DNA of 64,000 bases from Lapidilactobacillus concavus DSM 17758 (GTDB taxonomy: Bacteria; Bacillota; Bacilli; Lactobacillales; Lactobacillaceae): assembly GCF_001435835.1 (NCBI RefSeq), contig NZ_AZFX01000003.1, forward strand, positions 1 to 64,000, in the 5' to 3' direction. The notes beneath the pieces are model-generated. The model ran no database searches and was not told the DNA's origin. It worked only from the letters and a program-made list of their open reading frames with translations. The position numbers were made by a program, and so were the translations under genes. Shown here one piece after another: positions 47,321-57,877 of the stretch. Numbering within the stretch: the stretch's first letter is position 1; every line of letters starts with the position of its first letter.

Positions 47321-47625
47321 TCGGAAGGTAACAAAATCGTCTGTGCCTTGCCATCATCGTAGACCAACAAAGCTTCAGGAAAATCTTCCTGGAAGGCATA
47401 ATCGGTGTCAAAAGCGATGGCGTTATTGTTGTCTTCAAGATAATAAATATATTGGACCTGTTGTTTATCGTTCTCACGTAGTTCGAACGACAAAACTTGC
47501 TCATTCAGTGGGAAAAGTCCCTTCAATTGGCGATCGATAATCAGCCAAATCTGATCAATCAATTCACCGGGCAACACGGCAACCACACCGAAGCTAGCAA
47601 ACCGATTCGCGGGCGTTTTAAACAT
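47311..47625 (-). CDS. DUF960 family protein
   Basis: The 104-residue protein matches the DUF960 pattern: NRFASFGVVAVLPGELIDQIW at the N-terminus, LFPLNEQVLSF and the ending EALLVYDDGKAQTILLPSE. I chose ATG at 47625; GTG at 47634 is an alternative. It lies 16 bases after the YbaK gene. Function is unknown in this lactic-acid-bacterial family. Confidence 0.82.
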   Translation of the reverse strand: MFKTPANRFASFGVVAVLPGELIDQIWLIIDRQLKGLFPLNEQVLSFELRENDKQQVQYIYYLEDNNNAIAFDTDYAFQEDFPEALLVYDDGKAQTILLPSEAD

Positions 47626-47641
47626 CTCTCTCACTCCCTAT

Positions 47642-48118
47642 TTATTCTGACACAATTAAATCAACGACTTCTGCGTGAACAAAGTCAATGAGATCTTGAG
47701 GCAATAGTCGGACTGAACGGCCTAATTTTCCAGAGGAAACTAGCATGTAAGGCATCTTCAGTGCAGTCTGGTCAATAAAAATCGGGAAATGATCTTGTTC
47801 GTAGATCCCAATCGGTGTATTTGCGCCATGAACGTAGCCACTCGTTTCGGCTAGTTCCTTCAAGGGCACCATCCGAACTCGTTTATTTCCAGACGCTTCG
47901 GCTAGCTTACGCTCATCAAGATGTTCGGCAATTGGCACAACCCCCACCACTGGCCCTGTCTTCTCACCGCTGAGGACTAGGGTCTTAAACACAAATTCGC
48001 GGTCTGTTTCGTGTGCTTGATCCTCAAGATCAAATTCAACCTGTTCATAGGCAATTTTGGCACGATCTAAGATTTTTTCAACTAATGTTTTTTGAAGTTT
48101 GCTTTTACGCTTGGACAA
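47642..48118 (-). CDS. ybaK: Cys-tRNA(Pro)/Cys-tRNA(Cys) deacylase YbaK/EbsC
   Basis: The 158-residue protein of the YbaK/ProX editing fold hydrolyses mischarged Cys-tRNA(Pro). VFKTLVLSGEKTG, VVGVVPIAEHLDERKLAEASGNKRVRM and ETSGYVHGANTPIG match the family, including the conserved Lys. It is likely cotranscribed with the DUF960 gene. Confidence 0.92.
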   Translation of the reverse strand: MSKRKSKLQKTLVEKILDRAKIAYEQVEFDLEDQAHETDREFVFKTLVLSGEKTGPVVGVVPIAEHLDERKLAEASGNKRVRMVPLKELAETSGYVHGANTPIGIYEQDHFPIFIDQTALKMPYMLVSSGKLGRSVRLLPQDLIDFVHAEVVDLIVSE

Positions 48119-48147
48119 TTCAGGACACCCTCACTTATCGATAGCGA

Positions 48148-48180
48148 TAAAAAGACCGCCTATTAAAATTTAGGCGGCCA
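48148..48180 (-). terminator. Terminator downstream of the GNAT gene
   Basis: GCCGCCTAAATTTTAATAGGCGGT on the minus strand is followed by CTTTTTATC. The intervening 48181-48344 region holds no gene I can support. Confidence 0.75.
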
Positions 48181-48344
48181 ATCTTTGGCTATCAGTCTCA
48201 CTCTGATCGACTAGGCAATCAGATTAGAGGCTGATGCCTTCAGATAATTACGAGATTTACTCAAAAGACATCACCTCCCTTTCAAATGACATGATAGCAA
48301 GTTTAAGCTTGAAATGCAATTGGGAGGATCTGATTGTATCATCG

Positions 48345-48773
48345 TTAAAACACTTTTTGAAATTTTGCTTGAAATTTAGCCTTTTCGTAGCCAATCTTTT
48401 CGTAAAATACATGTGCACCGGGTCGTTCTTCTCCCGAATTAAGGCGTACGCCTTCTGCACCAATATCCTTTGCCCATGTTTCCGCGGCTGTCATAAGTGC
48501 TTTTCCAACACCATGACCTTGAAATTGACTAGAAACAGCAAGCGCCATGATATTAACAAACAAATCACCAAAGGTCCCTAAATATTTGTGTGCTTGTACA
48601 TAGCCAGCAAACTCCCCGTCTATCTCAGCAACATAAATCACTTGCCAGTCCAGTGATAAAATTAACTTCAACATTTCTTTGGTTTTCCCTAACGGATAAT
48701 CATAATGCAATTCTTCAGTGTTAACCTTTTGAATTTCTTCAGCATCTTCAAGCACTGCAAGTCGAATATTCAT
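48345..48773 (-). CDS. GNAT-family N-acetyltransferase
   Basis: The 142-residue protein has the GNAT core: beta4 ALAVSSQFQGHGVGKALM with the acetyl-CoA loop QGHGVGKA, and the C-terminal VFYEKIGYEKAKF. ATG at 48773 was chosen over 48782 for spacing to GGGAG. Substrate unknown. Confidence 0.88.
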   Translation of the reverse strand: MNIRLAVLEDAEEIQKVNTEELHYDYPLGKTKEMLKLILSLDWQVIYVAEIDGEFAGYVQAHKYLGTFGDLFVNIMALAVSSQFQGHGVGKALMTAAETWAKDIGAEGVRLNSGEERPGAHVFYEKIGYEKAKFQAKFQKVF

Positions 48774-48864
48774 ACCGAACATCTCTCCCGTTAAATTAAC
48801 TGTTGTATTCTGGAGTCTTGATTATACCACTCACAATTATAATAGTCATGAGTCATGTAATCGG

Positions 48865-49191
48865 TTACTTACTTTTCTTAATCGCCAACGTCACACCAGC
48901 TATGATTTGAATCATCGCAAATACCCCCCAACTTGACAATGAAAAGACAGTCATTAATTCCCACACGAAATTGTGGTTAAAGGTGAGATAAAAAATCAAG
49001 CTCAGAACGAAGGTGACAAGTTGTACAGTACTGAAAATTTTCAGAGTCAGCTTTTCAGTTTTTACGTCGACTTCTTGCCCAATAGCCTTGGACGCCGCAG
49101 TTTGACTCATGCCCTGGTTACCGTACGAGTAGGCAATTATTCCAACAACAACCGCCTGAAATAGCGTCGTAAAAAAACCTCCAGTAATCAT
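48865..49191 (-). CDS. Unknown small membrane protein, start uncertain
   Basis: The 108 residues have three predicted membrane helices. No ribosome binding site precedes ATG 49191. Some 30 bases upstream a short frame beginning MIILFVKF after GAGG could be the true start if one base has been lost, so the gene may be frameshifted. No family is recognised. Confidence 0.45.
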   Translation of the reverse strand: MITGGFFTTLFQAVVVGIIAYSYGNQGMSQTAASKAIGQEVDVKTEKLTLKIFSTVQLVTFVLSLIFYLTFNHNFVWELMTVFSLSSWGVFAMIQIIAGVTLAIKKSK

Positions 49192-49465
49192 GGTTAAAGA
49201 AATTTAACAAACAATATGATCATTCGCGGATCCTCTAAATTCTGGTTACATCAATAGGATACCCTCGCTGTTCAATTAACCATTAATTTCAAAATAGCGC
49301 TCATGCAAATTCCCTTCGAAACTTAAATTCGGATCAATCAAGGATAAGTGGTTGATCTTTAACGAGATTTCAGGGATTGAAAAAAGCACAAAATCCAAAA
49401 TGGATTTTGTGCTTACCGTCGTGTCTTTAATTTCAATTGATAACTATTTTAGATTTAGTGGTCAA
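49192..49465. other. Intergenic region with a possible gene remnant and a terminator
   Basis: On the minus strand (about 49378 to 49275) a frame without start reads like a protein C-terminus (SLIDPNLSFEGNLHERYFE) and stops. It lies just past the terminator of the 39-residue ORF. It may be a decayed gene end; support is weak. Confidence 0.3.
49378..49414 (-). terminator. Terminator of the 39-residue ORF
   Basis: AAGCACAAAATCC and GGATTTTGTGCTT pair perfectly over 13 bp and are followed by TTTT on the minus strand. Confidence 0.85.
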
Positions 49466-49585
49466 TTAGAATTGGACTTTTTTAACAGCTTCTTGAATCG
49501 TGATACCTTCTGCAGATTTCTTTGATTCAGTATCGATCACTGTAAAAATTTGGGTGTTCGTATTAAGTTGAATACGATATTTCAT
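49466..49585 (-). CDS. Small protein of 39 residues
   Basis: The short frame starts with ATG 49585, eight bases after a perfect GGAGG, and ends in TAA. The peptide (MKYRIQLNTNTQIFTVIDTE... EAVKKVQF) alternates like a beta-hairpin followed by a helix. A perfect 13-bp terminator follows 50 bases later, so the unit has its own Shine-Dalgarno and terminator. I do not recognise the family. Confidence 0.6.
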   Translation of the reverse strand: MKYRIQLNTNTQIFTVIDTESKKSAEGITIQEAVKKVQF

Positions 49586-49706
49586 AGATAAAACCTCCGT
49601 TCTTGTTTCATGTTGCTTGAACGGTCTTGGTAGCGAATGTTATTTATCATACGCGTGATAGCTGCGAATGTCAAAGAAAACCGCTTTTTATTTTTTAAAT
49701 TGCCAA

Positions 49707-50093
49707 CTACGGTTCAATTTTATCTAGAACCTTGCTTGGAATTTTATCTTTCGCTATTGGATTAGGGCCTTCAACGACGCGCTTATCCGAAACTTGACCA
49801 TAAACATAGCTGCCTGCTATCAAAGGTTTTGGATCTGCGGACTCTTGACTATGCCAGCTAACCGATTTTGTTGTGCCGTTGGTTAGGACCTATTTGAAAT
49901 CATAGCTGTAGTAATAATACTGACGCCCATCTTTTTTGTAATCTGAACCATCACTATTCTTTGATTTCATTTTGACCGCCTCGGGAACGACAGCATAGGC
50001 TTCTTTCCCTTGATAGGTTGACTTGTAGTAACTGCATCCCGAAAGCACAGTCAGCAATAATCCTAATAAAACGAGTAGACGTAATTTTTTCAT
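49707..50093 (-). pseudogene. YxeA-like (DUF1093) lipoprotein with an in-frame TAG
   Basis: The protein starts with a lipoprotein signal peptide (LLLTVLSGCSYYKS) and YQGKEAYAVV. It reaches a TAG in SYDFK-stop and continues in the same frame with VLTNGTTKSVSW, then an SYVYGQVSDKRVVEG strand and IPSKVLDKIEP, the usual end of YxeA-type proteins. A CAG-to-TAG change would explain the lesion. RBS GGAG precedes the ATG. Family function is unknown; members are small secreted OB-fold-like proteins. Confidence 0.7.
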
Positions 50094-50105
50094 CGTCGAT
50101 CTCCT

Positions 50106-50660
50106 TCATCTATTTTCTTTGTCTGGTTTCTTTGTCTGGTTGACAAGCTTAGTGAGAAACGCTTCTTTTTCGGTATCATTCCGTATGATCAACAACGGCT
50201 TTCCTGATGCGACCTGTTGATGAATTCGTGGGATTTCTTGGCGATTAGCTCGAGGATAATCCCACACAAACTTGAGAAACTTCAGATACTCCCAATCAAA
50301 ATGCTCACGGAAGCTCGGTGCCATATCGGGGCGCGTCTCATGAAAACATCGTGTCGCTATTGACCGTTTGATGACCCGCCAGACGGCACGCCAACGCGAA
50401 ACTTGTAGCCAGAGGATCACATCAGAGCCTTGCATTCGGATCGCCATCGAACCGACATAATTACCATCAATAATACAATCAAGATGCGACTGTAAAAAAG
50501 TCTGCTGTTCATGAATAAAACGTTGCTTCGCAGCCTCACTGTAATCTGTCTGGTGCCAATAGCGATCCAGATAGAAGATGGGATAGTCCAATTGCTCGGC
50601 AAGACGCCTAGCAAAGGTGGATTTGCCACTACCAGGACTACCAATGATCATCAATTTCAA
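50106..50660 (-). CDS. P-loop kinase-like protein (adenylate-kinase-like, FlaR/topology-modulation family)
   Basis: The 184-residue protein has Walker A IGSPGSGKSTF near the N-terminus, the LDRYWH substrate-region motif, DGNYVGSMAIRM and an R-rich lid region. I chose the TTG at 50660, nine bases from GGGAGG; the frame extends to 50720. It is annotated in relatives as a topology modulation or adenylate-kinase-related protein; real substrate unknown. It ends 12 bases before the YxeA-like gene. Confidence 0.78.
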   Translation of the reverse strand: MKLMIIGSPGSGKSTFARRLAEQLDYPIFYLDRYWHQTDYSEAAKQRFIHEQQTFLQSHLDCIIDGNYVGSMAIRMQGSDVILWLQVSRWRAVWRVIKRSIATRCFHETRPDMAPSFREHFDWEYLKFLKFVWDYPRANRQEIPRIHQQVASGKPLLIIRNDTEKEAFLTKLVNQTKKPDKENR

Positions 50661-50794
50661 CGGTTCAAACCTCCCATCAACCTGCCAAGTGTAAATTTTA
50701 TTATAATATATCACTTTCATTTGACAAAAAGACTTGAAAACGGTTTCGAAATCAATTATGATTGAATCATTAAATGAAACTGTAGGCGCTTACT

Positions 50795-51205
50795 TTGAAA
50801 ACATTTATTCAACGACATACTTATCTTATTTTTGTCCTTTCACTCATTCTTGTCTTAGGGACAGTTTATCTCGCGAAGACAGACGAACCACTCATCTCAG
50901 TTCAGACGCACCAACAACAACTCGTTCGTCATGAGCCAGGTGAAGATAAGCTCAACGCTTTCGAACAGTACTTAGAAGATCAACTCTCTGCTCACTTTAC
51001 AGAGGAACAACTTCGGACCATCGCAATCCTCGCCATTTCAGCGGCCTTTCTTCTTCTGATTGTGCAACCGTTGGTCGTCTGGGCCGTTTTCAAACATGGT
51101 AACTCCAGTCCAACTAAACGGCCGCGTTCGAAACCAATACTCAATCGGCGCTACAATCCGTGTCAAATTGACCATGACGTCGATCGGAATTTTAAATTAT
51201 TTTAA
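50795..51205 (+). CDS. Unknown small membrane protein with two helices
   Basis: The 136 residues have an N-terminal helix (YLIFVLSLILVLGTVYLA), a polar middle and a second helix (ILAISAAFLLLIVQPLVVWAV), then a basic tail. A TTG start is assigned; the ribosome binding site is weak. A terminator follows immediately. No family is recognised. Confidence 0.55.
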   Translation: MKTFIQRHTYLIFVLSLILVLGTVYLAKTDEPLISVQTHQQQLVRHEPGEDKLNAFEQYLEDQLSAHFTEEQLRTIAILAISAAFLLLIVQPLVVWAVFKHGNSSPTKRPRSKPILNRRYNPCQIDHDVDRNFKLF

Positions 51206-51214
51206 GGATCAACC

Positions 51215-51248
51215 ACACTTGAGACCGAATTGATCTCAAGTGTTTTTT
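51215..51248 (+). terminator. Terminator of the small membrane protein gene
   Basis: ACACTTGAGA/TCTCAAGTGT followed by seven T on the plus strand. Confidence 0.8.
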
Positions 51249-51271
51249 TAACTATTTTGAGGATTTAAATC

Positions 51272-51302
51272 GCAAAAAAGACACGCCACAATAGCGTGTC
51301 TC
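51272..51302 (-). terminator. Terminator of apt
   Basis: AGACACGC/GCGTGTCT on the minus strand followed by TTTTTG, just past the apt stop. Confidence 0.8.
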
Positions 51303-51320
51303 AGGTATCTCTTATCAATT

Positions 51321-51848
51321 TTAGTATTCCATCAATGCGAATAAGTCGTAATCTTTGATTTTGTCACGACCGTGGAGCTCTTTCAATTCGATCAAGAAGG
51401 CAGTCCCGACAACGATGCCGCCGAGTTGCTCAACCAGATTAGCCGTTGCAGCGACGGTACCACCCGTTGCCAGAAGATCGTCAACGATCAAGACTTTCTG
51501 ACCAGGTTGAACCGCATCTTTGTGCATGAATAATTCTGTCTCCCCATATTCAAGTTGAAATTTGACGGAGACAGTTTCACGAGGCAACTTTCCCTTTTTG
51601 CGAGCCGGCGCGAAGCCAATGCCTAATCGATCGGCGACGGGGCAACCTACGATGAATCCACGAGCCTCCGGTCCACAGATCATTTCCGCGCCGTGCGCTT
51701 TTGCGAAAGCGGTAATGCGATCAGTTGCTGCAGAATAGGCTTTACCATTCGCCATCAATGGTGAAATATCGCGGAAGATGATCCCAGGCTCTGGAAAATC
51801 AGGAATTGAAGCGATATAATCGTTAAAATCTATTTTTGTATCTGCCAT
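51321..51848 (-). CDS. apt: Adenine phosphoribosyltransferase
   Basis: The 175-residue purine salvage enzyme has [15 protein letters not shown] at the N-terminus, [12 protein letters not shown] and the PRPP loop [14 protein letters not shown] chose ATG at 51848 after AGGATG. It lies just after recJ, the usual pairing in Firmicutes. Confidence 0.96.
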   Translation of the reverse strand: MADTKIDFNDYIASIPDFPEPGIIFRDISPLMANGKAYSAATDRITAFAKAHGAEMICGPEARGFIVGCPVADRLGIGFAPARKKGKLPRETVSVKFQLEYGETELFMHKDAVQPGQKVLIVDDLLATGGTVAATANLVEQLGGIVVGTAFLIELKELHGRDKIKDYDLFALMEY

Positions 51849-51859
51849 AATTAACATCC

Positions 51860-54334
51860 TTATCTAGTCTGACTTGATTTGAGGAACGTTTCGATCTGCT
51901 TGAGACTGCCCACAGCTAATTCTCGATAACTCTTCTGCAAAGCTTGCTGGCGCAAGAAAGTTGCCGATTCGGATAATGGTCGTTTCGGTGCTTGTGGCTG
52001 AGCTTGAATCCGTTCCTTATCTATCTTAACAAAATTTAACTCAGAAAACACCCTTAATCCAAAACTTAATTGTTGCATTGTCAAGTGACAATGCTGGGCA
52101 AAAAGTGTTAACTGCGAAACTTCGATCGTCTGCTGTTGGATAATCTCCTTTAACAAGTAACGCAATTGTGGAATCTGCACCTGGAGTCGTTCTTTCATCG
52201 CCGGAGACGTGTAGAACAATAAATAGATTCTTGCGGCGTGGCTATGACTGAGATAGCGTGTGAACAACTGAATGTCAGTTGGGAGATCCACAAATAATAA
52301 GTCTTGCACTGCAACTTCAAGTTGTGGCAAGTTAGTGATACGCACTGAATTCGTGAAACGCGCTTGAAGTTGTGCACCAAGTTTAGGGTTAAAACAGACA
52401 TAAGTTTGTGGCTGCGACCAAATCTCTTCATCAAATGCTTTTTGGCGCCAATCAATCACCGTCACATCGTGCTGAGCCACCTGTAACTGAACCTTTTTAT
52501 CTGTGGTGGCTAACTGACCTGAATCCGGCGACAGTCGAGGCTCTGATTGGCTAGCGGATGGCTGACTTGTCGTTAAAGTTGCACGCGCCGTTGTTACTTC
52601 CGGACCGATAGTAACCGGCGTCACGTCTCGAAGCGTGTTCTGCTCTTTGGCAGATAAATCAAAATCCAAAACGTTAATCTGAACTTTTGTTTGCTTATTC
52701 CAAGTATTCATCCCTAGCGACCCGATTAGCGTCACTGGCAGCGGACTGGACAGTTGTGGGGCGAGCTCGCCCATTCGAAAGGCGATTGCCTCAACCTGTG
52801 CATTTAAAACGCCCTTGAGTGTTTGTTTCGTCTTGCCAATTGCGGACCAACTTTGCCAAGTCAGTTGCGATAATTCGATGACCGGCTCGGGGTTTTGCTC
52901 TCCAAATGGCCCGAGCGTTTCGGTCATACTCGCCACTAACTCTGGCGTTAGCGTCTGAATCTGATCGGTCGTTAGTTCAACATCAACTTGAATTCCGGTC
53001 GTTGAATGAACTTCGGCCTGGTGTTCCTCAGCGTTCGCGACCAAATGTGCGCGTAAGGCATCAATTTGATCTGCAGCGATTGTCAATCCAACTGCACCTG
53101 CATGCCCACCGAAGTTGACCATTTGTTCACGAAAATCGTCTAAGGCGGCAAACAAATTGAAACTCCCCCGCGAGCGACCGGATCCTTTGGCGAGCCCTGT
53201 TTCAGGATTAATACTCAAAACGAGGGTTGGACACTGATATTGATCAACTAACCGACTCGCGACGATGCCAAGGACACCCTCGGCCCAGTTCTCCCCCGCA
53301 ACCACCAATGCCGTTGGTTGCGTCGTATTGGCCAAGGTTGCGGCAACCTGAGTGACGACTTCTTGAACAAGTTGTTGTCGCTCTTGATTGGTCGCCTCAA
53401 TGTCTTGGGCGATTTCTGCTGCCTGATCTGGATCAAACGTCGTCAATAAGACGACAGCTGGACGCCCGCTCTTCACTCGCCCAAGTGAATTCAAGCGAGG
53501 CGCAATGATGAATCCAACATCATGAGCATTCACTTGACTCAAATCTAACTTTGCTGATTTGGCTAACGCGGTTAATCCGAGGCGTTCGCCCGTCTGCATC
53601 TGTTTCAACCCAGCGGCAACGAGTAACCGATTGTCCGCCGTTAATGGCATCACATCGGCAATCGTCCCAATAGCCGCCAGATCTAAGAGTTCGACTGGCA
53701 AGTCACCCAACAGCGCCCATGCTACGTAGAACGCAACTCCAGCGCCGGAAAAATAGCCAAACGAACAGGTTGATTCCGGGTGACGTGGATGGACAATTGC
53801 GTAAGCTGCAGGCAATTCAGCAGGTAAATCATGGTGATCGGTCACAATCACATCGACGCCATGTGATTGTGCATAGGCAATCGGCTCGTGCCCGGAAATT
53901 CCATTGTCGACCGTGATCAACAATTCGGTGCCATCAGCGACAATCGCCTGGTAACGGGCCAGATTGGGGCCATAGCCATCTTTGAATCGACTCGGAATAT
54001 AATAGTTCACATCCACACCAAGCGTCTCAAAGGCTTCGACAAGAATTGAAGTACTCGTGACACCATCTGCGTCATAATCACCATAAATTGTAATTTTTTG
54101 ATTGTTCTCGATTGCTTCTTCAATACGAGCAACTGCCTTATCTAAATCGTGGAAATGATCAGGCGTCGTTAATCCCGCCAGGTCAAGATTCAAAAACTGT
54201 TCGATTTTCTCAGTAGAATCATAACCACGCTGAATTAAAATTTGCACAACAAAAGTTGGCAAACCCAACGATTTCTGGATTTGCGCAACCCGATTTGGAT
54301 CTATTTTTTTCGGTTCAAGCCATGGATACTGCAC
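51860..54334 (-). CDS. recJ: Single-stranded-DNA-specific exonuclease RecJ
   Basis: The protein has about 824 residues. DHH motifs are in order: [33 protein letters not shown], followed by a DHHA1 domain ([13 protein letters not shown]) and an OB-fold. A C-terminal extension of some 250 residues is of the Firmicutes type. A GTG at 54334 lies 8 bases from GGAG; TTG at 54340 is possible. Confidence 0.94.
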   Translation of the reverse strand: MQYPWLEPKKIDPNRVAQIQKSLGLPTFVVQILIQRGYDSTEKIEQFLNLDLAGLTTPDHFHDLDKAVARIEEAIENNQKITIYGDYDADGVTSTSILVEAFETLGVDVNYYIPSRFKDGYGPNLARYQAIVADGTELLITVDNGISGHEPIAYAQSHGVDVIVTDHHDLPAELPAAYAIVHPRHPESTCSFGYFSGAGVAFYVAWALLGDLPVELLDLAAIGTIADVMPLTADNRLLVAAGLKQMQTGERLGLTALAKSAKLDLSQVNAHDVGFIIAPRLNSLGRVKSGRPAVVLLTTFDPDQAAEIAQDIEATNQERQQLVQEVVTQVAATLANTTQPTALVVAGENWAEGVLGIVASRLVDQYQCPTLVLSINPETGLAKGSGRSRGSFNLFAALDDFREQMVNFGGHAGAVGLTIAADQIDALRAHLVANAEEHQAEVHSTTGIQVDVELTTDQIQTLTPELVASMTETLGPFGEQNPEPVIELSQLTWQSWSAIGKTKQTLKGVLNAQVEAIAFRMGELAPQLSSPLPVTLIGSLGMNTWNKQTKVQINVLDFDLSAKEQNTLRDVTPVTIGPEVTTARATLTTSQPSASQSEPRLSPDSGQLATTDKKVQLQVAQHDVTVIDWRQKAFDEEIWSQPQTYVCFNPKLGAQLQARFTNSVRITNLPQLEVAVQDLLFVDLPTDIQLFTRYLSHSHAARIYLLFYTSPAMKERLQVQIPQLRYLLKEIIQQQTIEVSQLTLFAQHCHLTMQQLSFGLRVFSELNFVKIDKERIQAQPQAPKRPLSESATFLRQQALQKSYRELAVGSLKQIETFLKSSQTR

Positions 54335-54365
54335 ACTCAAAACTCCAATTATTAAATATCTGTGA

Positions 54366-55049
54366 TTAGAAAACCGCTAAATTTGCTTTTGTTGCCTTTT
54401 CAACGCGTTGTAATTGACCTTGAACCGCCCAACGATGCGTTCCTTTTTGGGCACAGGTAATCAATGTGATCTTTTTTTTATCAGCCTGATCGTCAATCAC
54501 ACTCACTTGCGTCGGCTGAATCACCTGTTTGTGATCGATCTTGTAGACATAAACCTTCTTAAGATCTGTGAGGTAGATCAATTGTCCGATTTGTGTCCGT
54601 GTGACGGGTGAAAATAAAATATATGGATTATTCATATGATGGCCCGCTAAGGCATAGTTGCCTTCGCCCATCACTTGATTAGGCTTCATCGTTCCGGCGC
54701 CAGTCGCTAACGCGGTTTCGCTGACTCCCTTGACGATTGGCAAGGATAAGTTAACAGCGGGGATGGCAATTTTCCCCATGACTGCGGCGTCATTATTCGT
54801 GGCCGCCTTGACGATCTGTTGCGTGTCTACACTTTGAACCGAATCAAAGTCAAAGCTGGCGTTAGCATGCTTGGCCTTTGAAATTTGTTCAGTAGTCACC
54901 TGTTCAATCTTATTTTGAGTTGAAAAGGCCACCAAACGATCTTTGATTTGCTGGTTAAATACTAATGCCAAACCCACTAAGAATAGCAACACAATGCCAA
55001 TTGTACTGAGAACTTTATGTGTTGTCTTTTTTCGACCCGTTTTTTTCAT
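54366..55049 (-). CDS. srtA: Class A sortase
   Basis: The 227-residue transpeptidase anchors LPXTG proteins to peptidoglycan. It has one N-terminal signal anchor, the catalytic His in LAGHHMNN, Cys in TLITC and Arg in HRWAVQG. ATG at 55049 follows AGAGGAATC. It lies between recJ and lepA, in its own transcription unit. Confidence 0.93.
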   Translation of the reverse strand: MKKTGRKKTTHKVLSTIGIVLLFLVGLALVFNQQIKDRLVAFSTQNKIEQVTTEQISKAKHANASFDFDSVQSVDTQQIVKAATNNDAAVMGKIAIPAVNLSLPIVKGVSETALATGAGTMKPNQVMGEGNYALAGHHMNNPYILFSPVTRTQIGQLIYLTDLKKVYVYKIDHKQVIQPTQVSVIDDQADKKKITLITCAQKGTHRWAVQGQLQRVEKATKANLAVF

Positions 55050-55135
55050 TTTAATTGATTCCTCTTTTACCAAACGGCAGCGGTGTCGTTTTGAATTGCA
55101 TCGTATTATAACATGCCGATTAGACTCGCGTCTGA

Positions 55136-56974
55136 TTATTTACCTTTAATGTCGTCATCGTTGATTTTTAAAACGGTCATGAATGCTTCTTGAGGTATTT
55201 CGACGTTGCCAATGGCCTTCATGCGTTTCTTGCCTGCTTTTTGTTTCTCGAGCAGCTTACGCTTACGGGTAATATCACCGCCATAACACTTGGCCAAGAC
55301 GTTCTTCCGATAAGCCTTGATGGTCGATCGAGCCAAAATCTTATTGCCAATGGCTGCTTGGATTGGAATTTCAAATTGTTGACGTGGAATCACTTCTTTA
55401 AGCTTTGAAACAATCAAGCGTCCACGTTCTGCCGCGAAATCCTGATGAACAATGAAACTCAAAGCATCTACGGATTCGCCGTTCAAAAGAATATCCATTT
55501 TAACTAAGTTGCTCGCTCGATAACCACTGATTTCATAATCAAGTGAGGCATAACCGCGGGTACTCGACTTCAAGTCGTCGAAGAAATCATAAATAATCTC
55601 TGAGAGTGGCAACTGATAAATGACATTGACCCGATACTCGTCTAGATAATCCATCGTGACAAATTCACCGCGTTTACGCTGTGCCAACTCCATCACTGGC
55701 CCCACATATTCATTTGGCACCATGATTTCAGCCTTCACAAACGGTTCTTGGATCTTGCGAACATTGGACGGATCTGGCATTTGCGCCGGATTCTCGATGA
55801 TCTGTTCAGTACCATCTATTAACTCCAAATGATAATCAACTGATGGTGCAGTCATAATCAAATCAAGATCGAATTCACGTTCCAAGCGTTCTTGCACCAC
55901 GTCCATGTGTAACAGGCCCAAGAAGCCGCAGCGAAAACCAAAACCTAAAGCTTGTGACGTTTCGGGTTCAAACTCGAGGGCAGCATCATTTAACCGTAAT
56001 TTTTCCAGTGCCTCACGCAAGTCGACATACTTTGCATTATCGACGGGGTACATACCCGAATAGACCATCGGCTGAATCTTCCGATAACCTGCTAGGGCTT
56101 TTTCCGTTGGTTGTTCGGCATTCGTGATCGTATCACCAACATCGGTTTCCTGAACCGACTTGATTGATGCCGTCAAGTAGCCAACATCGCCGGCCATCAA
56201 GATATCACGCTGGATGGCCTGGGGTGACATCACACCAACTTCCGTCACTTCATAGATATTGCCGTGATTCATCATTTTAATTTTATCGCCACGCTTAACG
56301 GTACCGTCAAATACGCGCACGCTCAAGACGACGCCACGATAACTATCGTAGACCGAATCGAAAATGAGTGCCTTCAATGGCGCATCGAGGTCACCAGTCG
56401 GCGCAGGCACGTCGCTTACGATGCGCTCCAACAACTCAGGAATCCCCGTACCAACTTTTGCACTCGTCAAAACGGCATCGCTTGCATCGATCCCGATCAT
56501 CTCTTCAATCTCAGACTTCACACGATCTGGATCTGCAGATGGCAAGTCGATTTTATTGATGACCGGCAGAATTTCCAAATCATTATCTAACGCTAAATAA
56601 ACGTTGGCTAAAGTCTGCGCTTCAACACCTTGAGCGGCATCGACGACTAACACCGCACCTTCACAGGCAGCTAATGACCGTGAAACTTCATAGGTGAAAT
56701 CCACGTGTCCTGGTGTGTCGATTAAGTGAAAAATATATGTCTCGCCATCTTTGGCATGATAATGAAGCTCGACTGCATTGAGCTTGATTGTAATTCCTCG
56801 CTCGCGTTCGAGATCCATGTTATCTAACAATTGATTTTGCATTTCGCGTTTAGCTACCGTATCGGTCATCTCTAAAATACGATCTGCAATCGTGGACTTG
56901 CCATGATCGATATGTGCCACGATCGAGAAATTTCGAATGTGCTGTTGCCTATCTTGCATTTCTTTTAAATTCAT
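55136..56974 (-). CDS. lepA: Elongation factor 4 (LepA)
   Basis: The 612-residue GTPase that back-translocates or aids ribosome assembly has [17 protein letters not shown] and [10 protein letters not shown] in the G domain, the EF-G-like domains, and the LepA C-terminal domain ending with [20 protein letters not shown]. Length is exactly typical. Confidence 0.97.
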   Translation of the reverse strand: MNLKEMQDRQQHIRNFSIVAHIDHGKSTIADRILEMTDTVAKREMQNQLLDNMDLERERGITIKLNAVELHYHAKDGETYIFHLIDTPGHVDFTYEVSRSLAACEGAVLVVDAAQGVEAQTLANVYLALDNDLEILPVINKIDLPSADPDRVKSEIEEMIGIDASDAVLTSAKVGTGIPELLERIVSDVPAPTGDLDAPLKALIFDSVYDSYRGVVLSVRVFDGTVKRGDKIKMMNHGNIYEVTEVGVMSPQAIQRDILMAGDVGYLTASIKSVQETDVGDTITNAEQPTEKALAGYRKIQPMVYSGMYPVDNAKYVDLREALEKLRLNDAALEFEPETSQALGFGFRCGFLGLLHMDVVQERLEREFDLDLIMTAPSVDYHLELIDGTEQIIENPAQMPDPSNVRKIQEPFVKAEIMVPNEYVGPVMELAQRKRGEFVTMDYLDEYRVNVIYQLPLSEIIYDFFDDLKSSTRGYASLDYEISGYRASNLVKMDILLNGESVDALSFIVHQDFAAERGRLIVSKLKEVIPRQQFEIPIQAAIGNKILARSTIKAYRKNVLAKCYGGDITRKRKLLEKQKAGKKRMKAIGNVEIPQEAFMTVLKINDDDIKGK

Positions 56975-57142
56975 ATTTGCACCTAACCCATCAGTTTCAG
57001 CCTTAATTATAACAAAGTTCTTCGAGAACTGAAATATTACCGACTATCATTGTCCGCAGCCGAGTAACCTTACAATATTGTCAGATGTATCACAGCAAGC
57101 GCCATCTTTGATATACTAGGCTTAACAGTGGGAGGGATTCAG

Positions 57143-57877
57143 ATGGAATTAGTCGTCAAAGATTTAACAAAAGCATTCAATGATCAAGTTGTTCTTGATC
57201 GGGTCAACTATACCTTCGAGTCTGGTAAAATTTACGGCTTACTCGGACGCAATGGTGCCGGCAAGACAACTTTGTTTAATTGCATTGCCAAGGACTTAAC
57301 TTGGAACAATGGTGAAATTTTGATGGGTGAAAACGAGCAAGATTGGCACGACTACAATCCATTAGACATTAGCTATGTCTATGCAACACCACATTTACCT
57401 AGTTTTCTAACCGGTTTGGAGTTCATTACCTACTTTATGGCCGTTAATCGCGAACGTCTAAGAGACCCCGACATTTCCGCGAAGGCCCACTTAACTCAGG
57501 TGGGTATCGATCAGAAAGCCCAAACGCGTTTGCTTCGAGATTATTCGACGGGTATGCAGAATAAGGTCCAGATGCTAGTTTCATTAATCGTGAATCCTCC
57601 CGTTTTATTGTTAGACGAGCCGCTCACAAGCTTCGATCCCGTCGCAGCCAAACAAATGAAAGACTTCATTCTAAGTCTCAAAAAAGATGCCATTATTATC
57701 TTCTCGACTCATATTCTTGAGCTGGCGCAGGAACTTTGCGATGAAATCGTGTTGCTTCATGATCACCAACTCCAACCTGTCGACTCGAAGCACATTCATA
57801 CGAGCTACTTCGAAGCTCGAGTGGTTTCAATGTTAAGTGATAAGACCGATTCGGAGGCATCAGCAGATGAAGATTAG
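57143..57877 (+). CDS. ABC transporter ATP-binding protein
   Basis: The 244-residue ATPase has Walker A GRNGAGKTT, a variant signature YSTGMQNK and Walker B VLLLDEPL. I chose ATG at 57143 with GGGAGG upstream. It overlaps the permease gene by 11 bases. The signature departs from LSGGQ, as in several peptide and antibiotic export ATPases. Confidence 0.9.
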   Translation: MELVVKDLTKAFNDQVVLDRVNYTFESGKIYGLLGRNGAGKTTLFNCIAKDLTWNNGEILMGENEQDWHDYNPLDISYVYATPHLPSFLTGLEFITYFMAVNRERLRDPDISAKAHLTQVGIDQKAQTRLLRDYSTGMQNKVQMLVSLIVNPPVLLLDEPLTSFDPVAAKQMKDFILSLKKDAIIIFSTHILELAQELCDEIVLLHDHQLQPVDSKHIHTSYFEARVVSMLSDKTDSEASADED

